Assembly: GCF_040054535.1 (NCBI RefSeq)
Contig: NC_090777.1
Coordinates: 16,130,001 to 16,194,000 of the forward strand
Reading direction: 5' to 3'
DNA from: Antennarius striatus
Taxonomy: Eukaryota > Chordata > Actinopteri > Lophiiformes > Antennariidae
Length of the DNA: 64,000 nt
The translations under genes were made by a program, and so were the position numbers. Positions 1-12,779 of the stretch are shown one piece after another. How positions within the stretch are numbered: position 1 is the stretch's first letter; each line of letters opens with the position of its first letter. The notes beneath the pieces are model-generated. The model searched no databases. It saw only the letters and a list, made by a program, of their open reading frames with translations, and was not told the origin of the DNA.

Positions 1-150
1 CGATATGGAAGTCATATATTTGATTTGCATGTTTGATTTGGCAAAAGTTTTACGTCGGATGCCCTTTCTGACACAACCCTCTGTATTTATCCGGGCTTGA
101 GACCGGCACAATAAGAGACTGGCTTGTGCCCTCTTGCGGCTACATTGTAA
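1..150 (-). mobile_element. 5' end of an RTE-type LINE, cut by the window edge
   Basis: These bases match 40262-40409 almost base for base, which is the 5' end of the full-length RTE element at 37375-40409. Shared landmarks include the phrase tatttatccgggcttg and the terminal ggctacatt. Because the match starts at base 1, the rest of this element (on the minus strand) very likely lies left of the window. It ends about 180 bp before the actr8 start codon, so it abuts the actr8 promoter. The family assignment rests on the related copy's coding region. Confidence 0.75.
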
Positions 151-327
151 AACGCCACCATCATTTAGACAAATAGAAATCGCCATTTTGTACCACATGA
201 CCAAACACGGAAGTAATGCTGGACCGAACGCTGCACATCTTTCTTGAGGGTGCATTAAAGCCACATTTTACGCCATTAGGAAGGTCTTTAGTCAATGTTT
301 CGGTATTAACCAGCTAAACTAGTGACG

Positions 328-3300
328 ATGACTCAGGCTGATAAAGACCAAGACAACGGGAAGGAGAAAGACAAGGAACGGGACAAGGAGAAAGACAAGG
401 AGCAGCAGCGTGGAGTGAAGCGACCGATCGCCCCACCGGCCATCCCGGACCCCCTGCAGGAGGTGAGACTCTAGTTAATCTGCTAGATTATTTTTAGGAT
501 TGGTTAACCCATTGCTTGTTTTTTCTGTCATTGTAACGTTACTCGACAGAAACATCAGGCGAACCTTCCCTCCAGCTCCTCTATCTAGGTGACAACTGGA
601 AGAAAACCAACTGTCTGTACTGTCATAACAAGTGAAGAAGCGAATATAATCGAAGTGTTATTTGTGTTTGATTTAACACAAGATTATTATTGTCTGAACA
701 GTAAACCCTGAACAAACCTTAGAAATCTTTGAATTGTTTAAATGTTGGTTAATTGTGAGACTCATGAGCAGTATACAGTATTCATACATTCTGTGATTCG
801 TAAAGGACTTGTGGAAGCCCCTGGAGTTTACTATGAAAAATTCATTCACAAAAGCACCTGGAACTGATAAAAATGAACTGTAGAAGTCTGTTTGCCTTCA
901 GATGAAGTTGATATGCGGCCAGCACAGAAATCCAAGTTCAACCCCGTCCAATGTCTGACTGTCACTTTGTTCCTTTGTTGATCATCCTTCTTTTCTTCTT
1001 TGTGTGTTCCTCTCTTACAGCAAATACAGAGCAATTTTGTCATTGTCATCCACCCTGGTTCGAGGACGTTACACATCGGTAGAGCAACAGACACTCTTCC
1101 AGTGACAATCCCACACGTGATAGCGAGGAGACACAAGCAGAGTGGACAACCCAGATATGAAGATGCCTGGCTGTTGAGAGAGGGTCTAAATGTGTGTTGC
1201 AAATGACTGGTTATACTTTTAATCCAGACTTTAGTTTTTGCCTGCATTTTCCTTTCATTCATTCTGTATCTGTGTCATTTTGTATCTTTAACACAGCATT
1301 GTTTTTTGTGTCCAACAGAAACCAGAGAGCAGTGAACAGAGGCAGAATGGACTGAAAATGGTTGACCAGGCCATCTGGTCTAAAAAAATGTCAAATGGTG
1401 TGCGGAGGACGCCAGTGACTGCTGAACAGGTGTGTGTTATGAAACAGAAACAGGAAGCCAGAGAATTGTTGAACATGTTATCTCAGCAGCAGTAATGACA
1501 TGATACTGTTAGATTAGACTCTGACTAGTTAACAGGAATTAAATGTCATATATAGATAGTCCTCAACATACAAACACTATTTGTTCGGAGTGGTTGTTCG
1601 AAAGCTGAATTTTTCGTAGGTTGTTATTTGTTAAATATAAATCCATATTTGCCATTTGGGGTCATTCAAATGCCATTACCACTATAAATTTGAAAGGACT
1701 ATTCTCTGAGACTTACCAGAAACACTACCAGGACATAAACACAACATAATAAAATAAAATTCAGATAAGGGTCATTTCGAGGTTGGTTTTCAAAGAAAAT
1801 ACATGGAAAAATAAAAATCAAGTTTATGTAATTTCACTCGACTTAACATCTATCCATCACAAATATTGGAGTCTTATAATCACTAGAGACCCCTTAAAAG
1901 CACATAATATCATGTTACTGTACAATAAATAAGAATGGCTGATTGGCTGAGATGCTCAGAGACAAGTATGGCTGTGGTGTGTTCTTGCGCTGTATGATAA
2001 ACGGGACAGTGTGTACTGTAGGGACAGTGTAGGTAGAGGAAGCATGTGAGTGATGCTGTGATATTGCACATGAACGGTGCTGGGGGTTGTGGCAGAAAGC
2101 GAAATTGCAGGACAGGACAGTAGTCAAAAATGGCGGTACTTATTAAAGGACTAATGGAGTCCAGTTTCACGTACAGAATGTAGGAAATGACCTGTTTTCT
2201 TTACGTGTGTGTGTGTCTGTGTGTGTGTGTCTGTGTGTCTGTGTGTGTCTGTGTGTTAAGGCCAGAGCCTATAACTGTCAGATCCGTCCAGCCGTGCTAG
2301 ACAGCAGCTCCAGAGTGAAGTGGACCAACACAGCCCACCATCCTCTTCATCTGGTTGGAGATGAGGTTGTTGATAACTTCAGCATCTAAAACTATTTTGC
2401 ATGACCTAAACTTGTGTTAGGTTTAAAAATTTTAATCTGATTTTTGCAGGCTCTTTATGTCAATCCATCCGACTGTTACAACATTCACTGGCCCATGGTC
2501 AGAGGTCAACTCAACGTACACGCTGGTCCTGGAGGTTCACTGACCGCCGTCCTCACTGACCTAGAGACAATCTGGGGTAATGTCATTCAAAAGCAACTGG
2601 ATATCCCCCTCAAAGACTTGAAGGTAAGAAAAAGTTTACATTTAGGTGCAAAGTAAGAAAAAAAAAGAAGCTTGTGATAATATTTATTACTTAACAATGT
2701 GCATGAAAGTTTTTTTTTTTCAATTAATCAGATAAATTAATAGGAATATGAAAATATTATTGACTAAGCAAGGAAAACCTTGAGATTAATGTCTGCAAAT
2801 GTTGCCTTACCTGGAAACATTTTAAATATAGAAGCATTTTGGATATGAAGAAAATTGTTTGGCTCAGGCAGTTTTAACGCTCCTGAAAAGCATAAAAAGA
2901 AGTTATAAAGAGAGTTGGCTAAAAACATGAACGTTGTACGCCACAGATCTGCAGGCTTCTCATGTTACACTTTGTGTTTGTGACTTGATTCCAGTATTAC
3001 AGATGCATCCTTTTGGTTCCTGACATCAACAACCGGCAGCACATCAAAGAGATTGTCAACATGCTGCTGGTTAATATGGGCTTTTCAGGTATAGCATTAT
3101 AGGTTAACAAACCATCAGGTCTCTCACTGTTGTGCTCACTTGACCCTCTTTAACATGTTTGTGTGTGTGTGTGTGTGCGTGTGCGTGCGCGCGCTTCATA
3201 ATAGCGATCATTGTGCACCAGGAGTCAGTGTGTGCTACATTTGGCAGTGGGTTGAGCAGTGCTTGTGTCGTGGATGTTGGAGACCAAAAGACCAGTCTTT

Positions 3301-6300
3301 GCTGTGTAGAGGATGGAGTCTCCCACCGGAACGCAAGGTGAGTCTAAGATCCATTTTAATTTTTAACAACTACAGTAATTTATTCTTCCAGCCTATAATT
3401 GAAAAAAACAGTACAATGACAATCGTGAATGTATGGTTAAGAAATTGTGAGTATTATTCCATATGTTCTGTCCGTCTGACTTCTAGGCTGTGTTTGGGAT
3501 ACGGCGGCTCAGATGTTACCCGTACGTTCTTCTGGCTCCTGCAGAGAGCAGGCTTTCCCTACAGAGACTGTCAGCTGTCCAGCAGACTGGACTGTCAGCT
3601 GCTCCAACACCTGAAAGAGACCTTCTGTCATCTTGACCAAGTGCGTCGGGTAGTTTTCAGTAAAGAGTTTGTACGTGTTTCTCTTCAGATGCTCTTCAGA
3701 ATCCTTCCTTCACTTACTGTTAACAGGATATATCAGGACTACAAGATCATGAATTCCAGACGCGATTCCCGGAAGCCCCAGCTCTTCTCTATCAAGTTCG
3801 ACTCGGTGATGAGAAATTGAAGGTACTTAGTTTAAATAGTAATATGAATGATTCTTTTTAAGATTGCTGCTGATGCTTTTACAGTACGTAGTCCTCTGGT
3901 TTTGTTTTAGAATTGCTTTTTATCCATGGCTCTATTTGTGTTACCTTTCTTGATGCTCAGATCTGTGTACTTATGTTAGGCACCCATGGGTCTTTTCTAC
4001 CCGACCACATTTGGCATTGTAGGCCAGAAGATGACATCACTTCAGTACCGTTCCCAAGGCGACTCAGAAGATCCTCATGATGAACACTATTTGCTGGCCA
4101 CACAGAGCAAACAGGACCAGGTAGTAGATGCTCAGTATATGTCACCTCTGCAGCAGCCAATTCTGATTTGTCTGATATTATTTTTATCAGTCCTCTAAAT
4201 CAGCTGCAGACCGAAAGGCTATTTCCAGACCATGTGGAAGCTTGGATGGTGACATGAGTGGGCAGGGAGGGGTCGGGGAGCTTTCTGACCTGCACAGAGG
4301 CTTAGGAGGAGCAATGAAGGGGGAGTTGGAGCTGGGACCTGCCCAGGGAGAGTGCCAAATGGGAGCGGGAGAAGTTGAGGAACCTGTGTCTGCCCACCTC
4401 TCAAGGAAGACTGCAATCATGAGTCAGTTTGAGAGCAAAGCACTAGGCCTGGACAAGGCCATCCTGCATAGCATCGACTGTTGTGGTAAGCAAGAACAGA
4501 GGGTGATGGGAGGAAATGACCAAGTAGGCAGTGTGCTGTAGGGAGAGATGAAGTTTATCAAGTGCTTTAAATTATAAATTAAGGTGGGATTGGGTGATTA
4601 AGGAAATTTAAAAACTGTCCTATTTTAATTTTCCTTTTTTTTGCCAGCATCAGATGAAACCAAACGCAAGATGTACAGCTCCATCCTGGTGGTGGGAGGA
4701 GGTCTCATGTTTCACGGTGCTCAGGATTTCCTGCTTCACCGCATCATCAACAAGATGCCACCCTCATTCAGACGGCTAGTAGACAATGTAGAAGTCATCA
4801 CGAGACCAAAGGTAATATGGGATATGTTTTATATTGTCACAGAATATTACACAGATAAAAGCAGTAGGTTAGAGGCCTGGTTTTACATCTTCATCTGACA
4901 TTAATTGACCAGGGGATGGTCAGCAGTATGTCTGTATCTCCATCCATCCATCTTCACCGCTTATCCGTAGTCGTGTCGTGAGGGCAGCAGCTTCAACAGG
5001 GAGCCCCAGACTTCCCTTTCCCCGGCCACATCCACCAGCTCTGACTGGGGGATCCCAAGGCATTCCCAGGCCAGTGTTGAGATATAATCCCTCCACCTGG
5101 TCCTGGGTCTGCCCCGAGGTCTACTCCCAGCTGGACGTGCCAGAAACACCTCCCTAGGGAGGCGCCCCGGAGGCATCCGCACCAGATGCCCAAACCACCT
5201 CCACTGACTCCTTTCCACGCGAAAGAGCAGCGGCTCTACTCTGAGCCCCTCGGGAACAGCAATGTTTCTCACCTTATCTCTAAGGGAGACACCAGCTATC
5301 CGCCTGAGAAAGCCCATTTCAGCCACTTGTATCCACGATCTTGTTCTTTCGGTCATGGCCCATCGCTCATGACCATAGGTGAGATCAAAGATCGAATGGT
5401 AGATGGAGAGCTTCGCTTCTCGGCTTGGCTCCCTCTTTGTGACAACAGTGCGGTAAAGCGACTGCAATACCGCTCCTGCTGCCCCAATTCTCCGTCCAAT
5501 CTCATGCTCCATTGTTCCCTCGTGAACAGATCCTCAAGGTACTTAAACTCCTTCACTTGTGGAAGGACCTCATCCCCCAGTCGGAGAAGGCAGTCCACCG
5601 GTTTCCTGCTGAGGACCATGGCCTCAGATTTGGAAGTGCTAATCCTCATCCCCGCCGCTTCACACTCGGCTGCAAACCGGACCAGTGAGCGCTGCAGTTC
5701 ACAGGCCGATGACTCAAACAGGACCACATCATCTGCAAAAAGCAGCGATACAATCCTCAGGCCACCAAACTGTAACCCCTCCTCACCACGACTATGCCTC
5801 GATATCCTGTCCATGAAAATCACTAACAGAATTGGTGATAAAGCACAGCCCTGGCAAAGGCCAACAGCTACTCGAAACAAGTCAGACTTACTGCTGATAA
5901 CCTGAGCGCAGCTCTCGCTTTGGGCGTACAGGGATTGGATAGCCCTGAGGAGAGGCCCCCTCACCCCATACTCCCGCAGTACCTCCCACAGTATATCCCT
6001 GGGGACTCGATCATACACCTTCTCCAAGTCTACAAAACACATGTAGACTGAATGGGCATACTCCCAAGCCCCCTCTAGGATCCCTGCGAGAGTAAAAAGC
6101 TGGTCCGTTGTTCCACGACCAGGATGGAACCCACATTGTTCCTCCTCAATCTGAGGTTCAAGAATCGGCTGGAACCTCCTTTCCAGCACCTTGGAGTAAA
6201 CTTTCCCAGGGAAGCTGAGGAGTGCGATGCCCCTGTAGTTGGCACGCACCCTCTGGTCCCCCTTTTTAAAAAGAAGAACCACCACCCCAGTCTTCCACTC

Positions 6301-8937
6301 TTTCAACACTGTCCCAGACTTCCACGCAATGTTAAAGAGGCGTGTCGTCCATGACAGCCCCTCAACACCCAGAGCTTTTAGCATTTCCAGGCGAATCTCA
6401 TCAACACCCGGGGCTTTGTCACCGTGAAGTTGTTTAACTACCTCGGTGACTTCGCCCCAAGAGATTGACTCGAATCCCCCATCATCCTCCAACTCTGCCT
6501 CTGCAACAGAGGACGGGTCAGTTGGAGTAGTTGGATTCAGGAGTTCCTCGAAGTGTTCCATCCACCGACCGACAAAGTCCTCAGTCGAGGTCAACAGTGT
6601 CCCAATCTTGCTGTATACAGCCTGGATGGTCCCCCATTTCCCCCTCCTGAGGTGTCAGACAGTCCTCCAGAACAACTTTGGTGCCGTCTGATAGTCCTTC
6701 TCCATGGCCTCTCTGAACTCCTCCCACACCCTCTGTTTTGCCTCCATCACAACCGAGGCTGCAGTCCTTTTAGCATGTCGGTACCCTGCAACTGCTTCAG
6801 GAGTCCCCAGGGACAACATGCCCCTGAAGGCCTCCCTCTTCAGTCGGACGGCTTCTCTGACCAACTGGGTCCACCACGGTGTTCGAGGGTTACCGCCCCT
6901 TGAGGCACCCAAGACCTTGAGACCACAGCTCTCAGCTGCAGCTTCAGCAATGGAAGCTTTGAACATCGACCATTCAGGTTCAATGCCCCCAGCCTCCACA
7001 GGGATGCATGAGAAGCTTCTTCGGAGGTGTGAATTGAAGGCCTCACGGATAGAGTCCTCCTCCAGATGTTCCCAGTTCACCCGCACTACTCGTTTGGGCT
7101 TACCAGGTCTATCCAAAGCTTTCCTCCGCCAACGGACCACCACCTGGTGGTGATCAGTTGGCAGCTCTGCCCCTCTCTTCACCCGAGTGTCCAAAACACA
7201 AGGTCGAAGGTCAAATGATACCATCACAAGATCGATCATTGACCTTGACCCAGTGTGCTCTGGTACCAGGTACACTTATGAGCATTCTTGTGTTCAAACA
7301 TGGTGCTAGTTATGGACAATCCGTGACTAGCACAGAAGTCCAACAACATAACACCGCTTGGGTTTAGATTAGGGAGGCCATTCCTCCCAATCACGCCCCT
7401 CCAAGTGTCTCAATCATTGCCAACGTGTGCATTGAAGTCCCACAGGAGAACAATGGAGTCCCCTGCAGGGATCCCATCAAGGACCCCATTTAGGGACCCC
7501 AAGAAGGCCGAGTACTCTGAGCTGATATTTGATGCGTACGCACAAATGACAGTCAGAATTTTCCCTCCCACAACCTTAAGGCGTAGGGAAGCAACTATCT
7601 CAACCACTGGGTTCAACTCCAACACAGCGGCGCTCAGCTGGGGGCTTGTGAGTATCCCCACACCCGCCCTTTGCCTCACTCCTGACCTAACTCCAGAGTA
7701 AAACAAGGTCCAACCCCTATCCAGGAGTTTGGATCCAGAACCAAGGCTATGCGTGGAGGTAAGCCCCACCAGATCCAACTGGTAACGCTCCAGCTCCAAC
7801 ACAAGCTACGGCTCCTTCCCTGCCAGAGAGGTGACATTCCACGACCCCAAAGCCCCCTTCTGCTGCCCGGGTCTGGTCCGTCATGACCCCTGTCATCACT
7901 GCCACCCATATGGCAGCGCACCCGATCCCATTGGTCTGTCCTGCGGGTGGTGGGTCCACAGGGGTGGGAAGAGTCCACGTTGCCTTTTCAGCCTGAGCCC
8001 GGCCGGGCCCCGTGGCAGACATGGCCACCAGGCGCTCGCTGATGGGCCCTCCGTCCAGGCCTGGCTCTAGTCATGGGCCCCGGGCTTCTTCCGGGCAGGG
8101 TCACTTGTTTCCCTTCTCGTACTTTCATGGGATCTTCTGAACCATTCTTTGTCTGGCCCTTCACCTGAAACCTGTTTGCCTCGGGTGACCCTACCAGGAG
8201 TACAAGACTCCCGACAACATAGCTCCCAGGATCCTTAGGGCACACAAACCTCTCCACCAGGATAAGGTGATGGTTCCTTTGGATATATGTCTGTATCTAG
8301 TAAGTTTTCATTTGAATCTTATCTAGCTAACACCACATTCTAGAATCACCAACCTCCACTCACCTCAACCAAATTCTGAGATTGTTCCTTTTGATCATTT
8401 GAATTTTATACTAAGTTGTGGTTTTCATGATCGTTTTCAGACACGGTTGTCATTTTGCTTTGATCAGACTTGGAATCAAAACATTATTGCTTCACATACT
8501 GTAGCTTTCCACATATAAATTAAGAAACCAGGATAAGCCTTCTGCAAATTATTATTTTTTTAATTCTATGGAAGGGTCATTTTGAAAGTGACCGTCAGTT
8601 GGTCATCTTATCCCCAGCTAAATACCTCAAAAACAATATATAGTACCCAAGACTTACCAAATTCAACACACAAAAATACTTTGACTGGTTTTACTTTTAC
8701 CAGTTATGTAATCTTTTATGTGAGTAAGATGAGTGCTACACACAGTGCATTTTATAGACATGTAATTCCTCTGATGTACTGCTTGTGCTTTAGGATATGG
8801 ACCCTCGGCTGATATCATGGAAGGGGGGAGCAGTGCTAGCATGTCTAGACACCACGCAGGAAATGTGGATCCACCAGAGGGAATGGCAGCGATTTGGAGT
8901 CCGAATGCTGCGTGAGAGAGCTGCCTTTGTCTGGTGA
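328..8937 (+). CDS. actr8: Actin-related protein 8 (INO80 complex subunit), complete, 13 coding exons
   Basis: Coding exons: 328-462, 1021-1191, 1319-1429, 2261-2365, 2450-2623, 2995-3088, 3205-3337, 3487-3640, 3727-3822, 3980-4120, 4191-4485, 4648-4811, 8794-8937. All introns have GT/AG ends and phases agree, giving 638 codons against 624 for human ACTR8. The N-terminus is a Lys/Glu/Asp-rich tail starting [16 protein letters not shown]. The actin fold follows, with [13 protein letters not shown] (phosphate loop region), [17 protein letters not shown] and [12 protein letters not shown], and the protein ends in ERAAFVW. ACTR8 is a nuclear module of the INO80 nucleosome remodeller that works with actin and ARP4 and contacts linker DNA. 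Exon 11 encodes the variable acidic/Gly-rich insert, the part least like human. Intron 12 (4812-8793) is enlarged by an antisense Rex3. The upstream start was chosen because MTQA is the family N-terminus. Confidence 0.96.
1555..1890. repeat. Probable dispersed DNA repeat in actr8 intron 3
   Basis: The AT-rich stretch opens with gtcctcaacatacaaacac and contains ttgttcgaaagctgaa, wording I associate with short non-autonomous DNA repeats of fish. I see no coding capacity and no second copy in this window. The rest of intron 3 (1890-2200) shows nothing recognisable. The assignment is weak. Confidence 0.3.
2203..2257. repeat. (TG/TC)n microsatellite abutting actr8 exon 4
   Basis: An interrupted gt/ct tract runs to within four bases of the exon 4 acceptor (exon starts 2261). 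It probably serves as the polypyrimidine-like tract of that splice site. A similar gt/gc tract at 3159-3195 precedes exon 7. Confidence 0.8.
4940..8285 (-). mobile_element. Rex3 LINE (RTE clade), full-length, with target-site duplication
   Basis: The element lies antisense in actr8 intron 12. It is flanked by a perfect 13-bp duplication, tatgtctgtatct, at 4927-4939 and 8286-8298. On the minus strand it reads from a 5' leader (from 8285), through an apurinic endonuclease domain (about 7980-6660), to reverse transcriptase (about 6594-5353; FADDVVLF box) and a C-terminal region to 4961 ending near CCATCCAT-type tail repeats. The Rex3 name rests on the fish Rex3 RT signature ggtgataaagcacagccctg at 5837-5856 and ccaccaccccagtcttccac. 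The coding region is interrupted by stops and shifts, and the endonuclease GDFNAH motif reads WDFNAH, so it is not autonomous. Confidence 0.93.
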
Positions 8938-9360
8938 AAATGAACATCCTACTGGGATTAAATGTCTGCAGAAAGTGTAGTGTGAGTATTGTATTGCAAA
9001 GCAACAGTGCTCAGTATTCCACGTTTGGTAACAGAGGATGCATTCAGGTAGTGTCACCAGTAGGTCACTTGCCTTTCAGCTGGAATCAGAGAAGAGTTGG
9101 AAGTTTTGGCACATGGTAAAACTCTTTTGATTAAATACAAAATTCATCTTTCAGACAAACCAGTGTTGTCTCTGTGCATGATGGGAGAGTACAGCAGTAT
9201 TTTTTACTGTTAAGACTATGTAGAACATAATCTCAATTTGTTATCAGTTCTAGAGCAGGTGGTTTGCTTGTTAATATTGTGTAAGTAATGTGGCTTATCA
9301 TTTTTATGTCAGTTGGGGTCTGTATAAATAAATCCTTCGACAGTGGGAAACACAATAAAT
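8938..9360 (+). other. actr8: actr8 3' untranslated region with two poly(A) signals
   Basis: AATAAA hexamers lie at 9327-9332 and 9354-9359, about 390 and 415 bp after the stop codon. No coding potential is visible. The convergent selenok transcript ends near 9630, so about 270 bp separate the two gene ends. Confidence 0.6.
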
Positions 9361-9630
9361 GTGTTTTATTTGAACAAAAAGCCAACAAACTAGGAATTGT
9401 GATATTGCATTTTGACATAACATTCAACCGAAGTCATTCTTCACAAATCATTTTTTCCAATGCTTTTTCCTAGTCTAACGTGTATGAATCAACTGCTAAA
9501 AGAATATTTTCACCTGCCATTATATTATTACAGTATATCTCAGACAAAAACAATCACCTCTTATAAAACTGCTTTTTATAGTTTCTGACATTATCAACAG
9601 TGGGGGAAAAAAATAATCCAAAGTCTGCCA

Positions 9631-9636
9631 TTTATT
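9631..9636 (-). terminator. selenok: Likely distal poly(A) signal of selenok
   Basis: TTTATT on the plus strand is AATAAA on the minus strand, about 590 bp beyond the selenok stop codon. A nearer AATAAA (about 10180) lies too close to the stop codon to leave room for a SECIS element, so the distal signal is the more sensible end. Confidence 0.45.
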
Positions 9637-10224
9637 TTTTGACGATATTACTCATCTTTATGTGGACATAATTTGTGCAGTCACAAGGTGTAACAATACA
9701 TGTTAATGTGAAAGCTGTTATTTAAACAGACGGACGAGACACAGAAGAAACTCGTGATTTTTTGTACAAATCATAACAGGGGCGAGGTGGTGATCATCTC
9801 TTTACATCCTTAATTATCAACATCTCTTGGAGACAGGTCTAACGAGAAAGTGCGGGGCAGTACAAGGGGAGGAAGTGGAATGGGTAGCTGCTATATCAGC
9901 CATTCTGGCCCCTACAAATAGGAATTCCCAGAAAGGCATCAAAAACTGCTCATGGCAGTGGCAGCTGATGAACAGGGGGCCTCAACACTGTGATTTCACC
10001 ATCATTCTCAGAAAATGGACACGGTGCCAAGTCCCATGCCTACACAGCTGGTGTAGGCGTTTACCTGCAGAGAACAAATCAATTGACAGCTTCACAAGAG
10101 AGACGAAATGTCCTCACGTGTCCAGATAGTTTTAGGATAATTAAAAAAGAAGTTTACACTACTAAAACTTTGAGATTATGATGTTTATTTGTTGATTGAT
10201 GTCAGAGAAAAAAAAAACTTTTGC

Positions 10225-11853
10225 TCACCTTCCTCATCCTCCTCCACCCATTGGTGGAGCACTAGGACCCCCTCCATGGGATATTCTTCCCATCCGTCTT
10301 CTGCCACCAGGAGGACCTGGAGGACTGAAAGTGTAGAGGGAACAATGGTATGAAATGTGTGGGAAAAATTATTAACTTAATATTTTCTGGCTTCATCAGA
10401 TAATACAAGTGTGAAGAATAGACAACATTAAAAATCTCTCCCATACTGAAATTCCCTTATCTCTGGGGAAAATGACTCATGACTGTTAGAGTGTAACAAG
10501 TATTCTAACTACAGCTCAAGCTAGCTTTTTAGGAAACGGGATACCCTTTTCCAAATAAAATCTTTAGCTTGAACCACCTGTGGTGCATGCAACCCCAACT
10601 ACACAAACAGAAAATACCTGCAGTGTCAGATTCAGTCACTTTAAATATTATGGACAGAGACACATGTCAGACATGTCCTCAATGTCTATGCCAGTAGAAA
10701 AATGACTGGCACTGAGTCTTACCCTCTGCCATCATAGAAGCTTGAAGAACCACTGTGACCATCCTTTGTCATGTGGGGATGAACCATTGTCCTAAAGCTG
10801 TTAGAAAACAAAAAGTTAAACCAAATGGTAATGATGGTGTTAAAACTGTGTTTTTATTAATACCTTCAAAAGATTTTTACATTTCCTTCTGCCTAAGAGC
10901 ATGTTTACATCATACATTAAGCTGGGAAATTATTTTATTTGCTAAACATCGGCATATGAACTGTGTCATTGTGATCACGGGATGCTGCGGTCAGCATTCA
11001 TCTCAAAAGAAGAGAAGACGAGAATGATGATGAGAATGTCTATTACAGTGATTTCCTTTGGATTTATGATCATCAGGCTTGGATATTTAACAATAAAGAT
11101 CCCGGGTTTTGGCTCGTCTCAGTCCAAATAATAAAAGGAGTTACAGCAGCATTTTGGACCCAGTAAAAAACAAAAGAAAATAACAGAATCCTTATGTTAA
11201 AAAACAAGTAACAATCAAGTATATATGTCATTTTTTTATTACATATCCATTCTAGTTAATAATGTGGACCTTTGCTTTCCTTGATTCAACACAACTGCGA
11301 TTAATTGACTTACAACAGGCCGACGACTTCGACTAGTCTCCAGAAGAAGTCCACCAGAAAGGACAGTCGCCATGGCGACTGGCTTCTGCTGTCCAGGACC
11401 TGGCCTGGATGAGACAAATGGGGAACAGGTTTGGGGTGAGATCGTTGGCGATATTAGTGCGTTACTGGGGAGATCGCAAATACTCACAATATGTTAGACA
11501 CTACAGAAGCTATGTACTGTACACGTCTTTGAACAAAGAGGGAACCCCAACAAAAATGTGAACAACATGAAAGATAAAAAGAAAGACCCGAAACTTGAAC
11601 ATTTTAACTTCTAAAAGAAAACTCAACCCATAAGTTGATTGATCTGACTTACCTAGAGCTAAGCTAGTTGACATGCTAGCTAGCCAAATTAAACTGAACG
11701 CCCTGTAACCATTACATATTCCTGTGATGTCGCATATTTCAAATAAGACTGATCGACAGAGAAAACTAAAACAAGAAAGCCATATCCGCTCTAGAAATTT
11801 TAATTATGTTAAAGACGGAGGAGAAACCACTTACCGTTGGACACGTACACCAT
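10225..11853 (-). CDS. selenok: Selenoprotein K, complete, 4 coding exons with in-frame UGA (Sec)
   Basis: Exons on the minus strand: 11853-11835, 11404-11314, 10797-10723, 10324-10225, totalling 285 nt. That gives 94 residues including selenocysteine, the same length as human SELENOK. The start MVYVSNGQVLDSRSQSPWRL is characteristic. A single hydrophobic segment (LSFLVDFFWRLVEVVGLFF) follows, then a Gly/Pro/Arg-rich tail ending GGGGUGR. SELENOK is an ER membrane protein with the tail in the cytosol; it works with DHHC6 in palmitoylation and with p97/derlin in ER-associated degradation. A standard translation would stop at TGA 10234-10236 and lose only three codons. No confident SECIS was found by eye in 9640-10224. 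Intron 2 (10798-11313) and intron 3 (10325-10722) hold nothing recognisable. Confidence 0.95.
10234..10236 (-). other. selenok: Selenocysteine UGA codon of selenok
   Basis: The minus strand reads GGA GGA TGA GGA AGG TGA at the end of the frame. The family C-terminus is G-G-Sec-G-R-stop, so the first TGA is the Sec codon and the second (10225-10227) is the true stop. Confidence 0.93.
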
Positions 11854-12204
11854 CTTCTCCTAAACCACACAGCTTTCAGGTTTGTTTATTATTAGCGCTT
11901 CACTTCCGGATCCGCTCGTGCTGCGTCATGATCGGACCGGAAGACCGGAAGCTGCAAACATTGACGGAAATACAGAAAGGAAGCTCAGAGCAATCATTTG
12001 CCAGATTGAGTCCTTCGTATGTGACTAAAATGCTTAAAATGTAAAGTGTGACAAACAAGTTGTTATTCGAGGCGTATTTGTATTTTGCACTACTTACATT
12101 ACATAAACTAACCAACTGTATAAAATTATAATTAACACTAGCAGGAACCCGTAAATAATTCCACAATATAACCAAACATGAAAACAAATGTATTGGTATT
12201 ACAA

Positions 12205-12395
12205 ACCAAGCTCTGCCAGGCAGGAGGCCTAGAGGAAGACCTAAAAGGAGGTTTATGGATGTAATGAGGGAGGACATGATGGTAGTTGGTGTGAGAGAAG
12301 AGGATGCAAAGGACAGGGTTAGATGGAGGCAATTGATTCACTGTGGCGACCCCTGAAGGGGAAAGCCGAAAGGAAAAGAAGAAGGAAGAACCATC
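12205..12395 (+). mobile_element. 3' tail fragment of an RTE-type LINE
   Basis: The stretch reads in the order seen at the 3' end of the RTE copy at 37375-40409: a segment encoding the LPGRRPRGRPKRR-type motif, then gattcactgtggcgacccct and a purine-rich tail. Only about 190 bp of the 3' end is present, the usual 5'-truncated form. Bases 11860-12200 hold the selenok promoter side and no gene. Confidence 0.8.
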
Positions 12396-12779
12396 ACAGA
12401 GTTCTCCTACCAGCAGGCAGCGCATCCCGGTCTGACCCAGAAGATGAGTCGATGTTGTAAAACTGGCGCTAAAGCCAGAGAGTTACGGTTAGATCAAAGC
12501 AGACTAATGATAATCACTGCGCTTTGATCTTTATAATGGCAGGTTTATTATTTTACTAATCCTGGCCTTAAAACTGTCATAACTACCTATATTCCACTTT
12601 GATGTCTTCTCATCACTTGTTGTTTTAGCATTAACATCTAATCTCTTTAATCTAATCATTATATATGCCTGTTGGCAGTTTATACAATCAATTCAATCAA
12701 TCAATCAATCATTGTTTTATCTGATTATTCCAACTCAAAACACTTGACTATTGGTATTGTGGTGGGAACAAATTCAAAA

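Noticed and set aside
5186-7153. Plus-strand frames opposite Rex3
   Set aside because: They are antisense shadows of the Rex3 reverse transcriptase and endonuclease; the same holds at 41087-42793.
9885-9970. Possible SECIS hairpin for selenok
   Set aside because: Only short arms pair and the apical AA motif is not in the usual place, so it is not listed as a feature.
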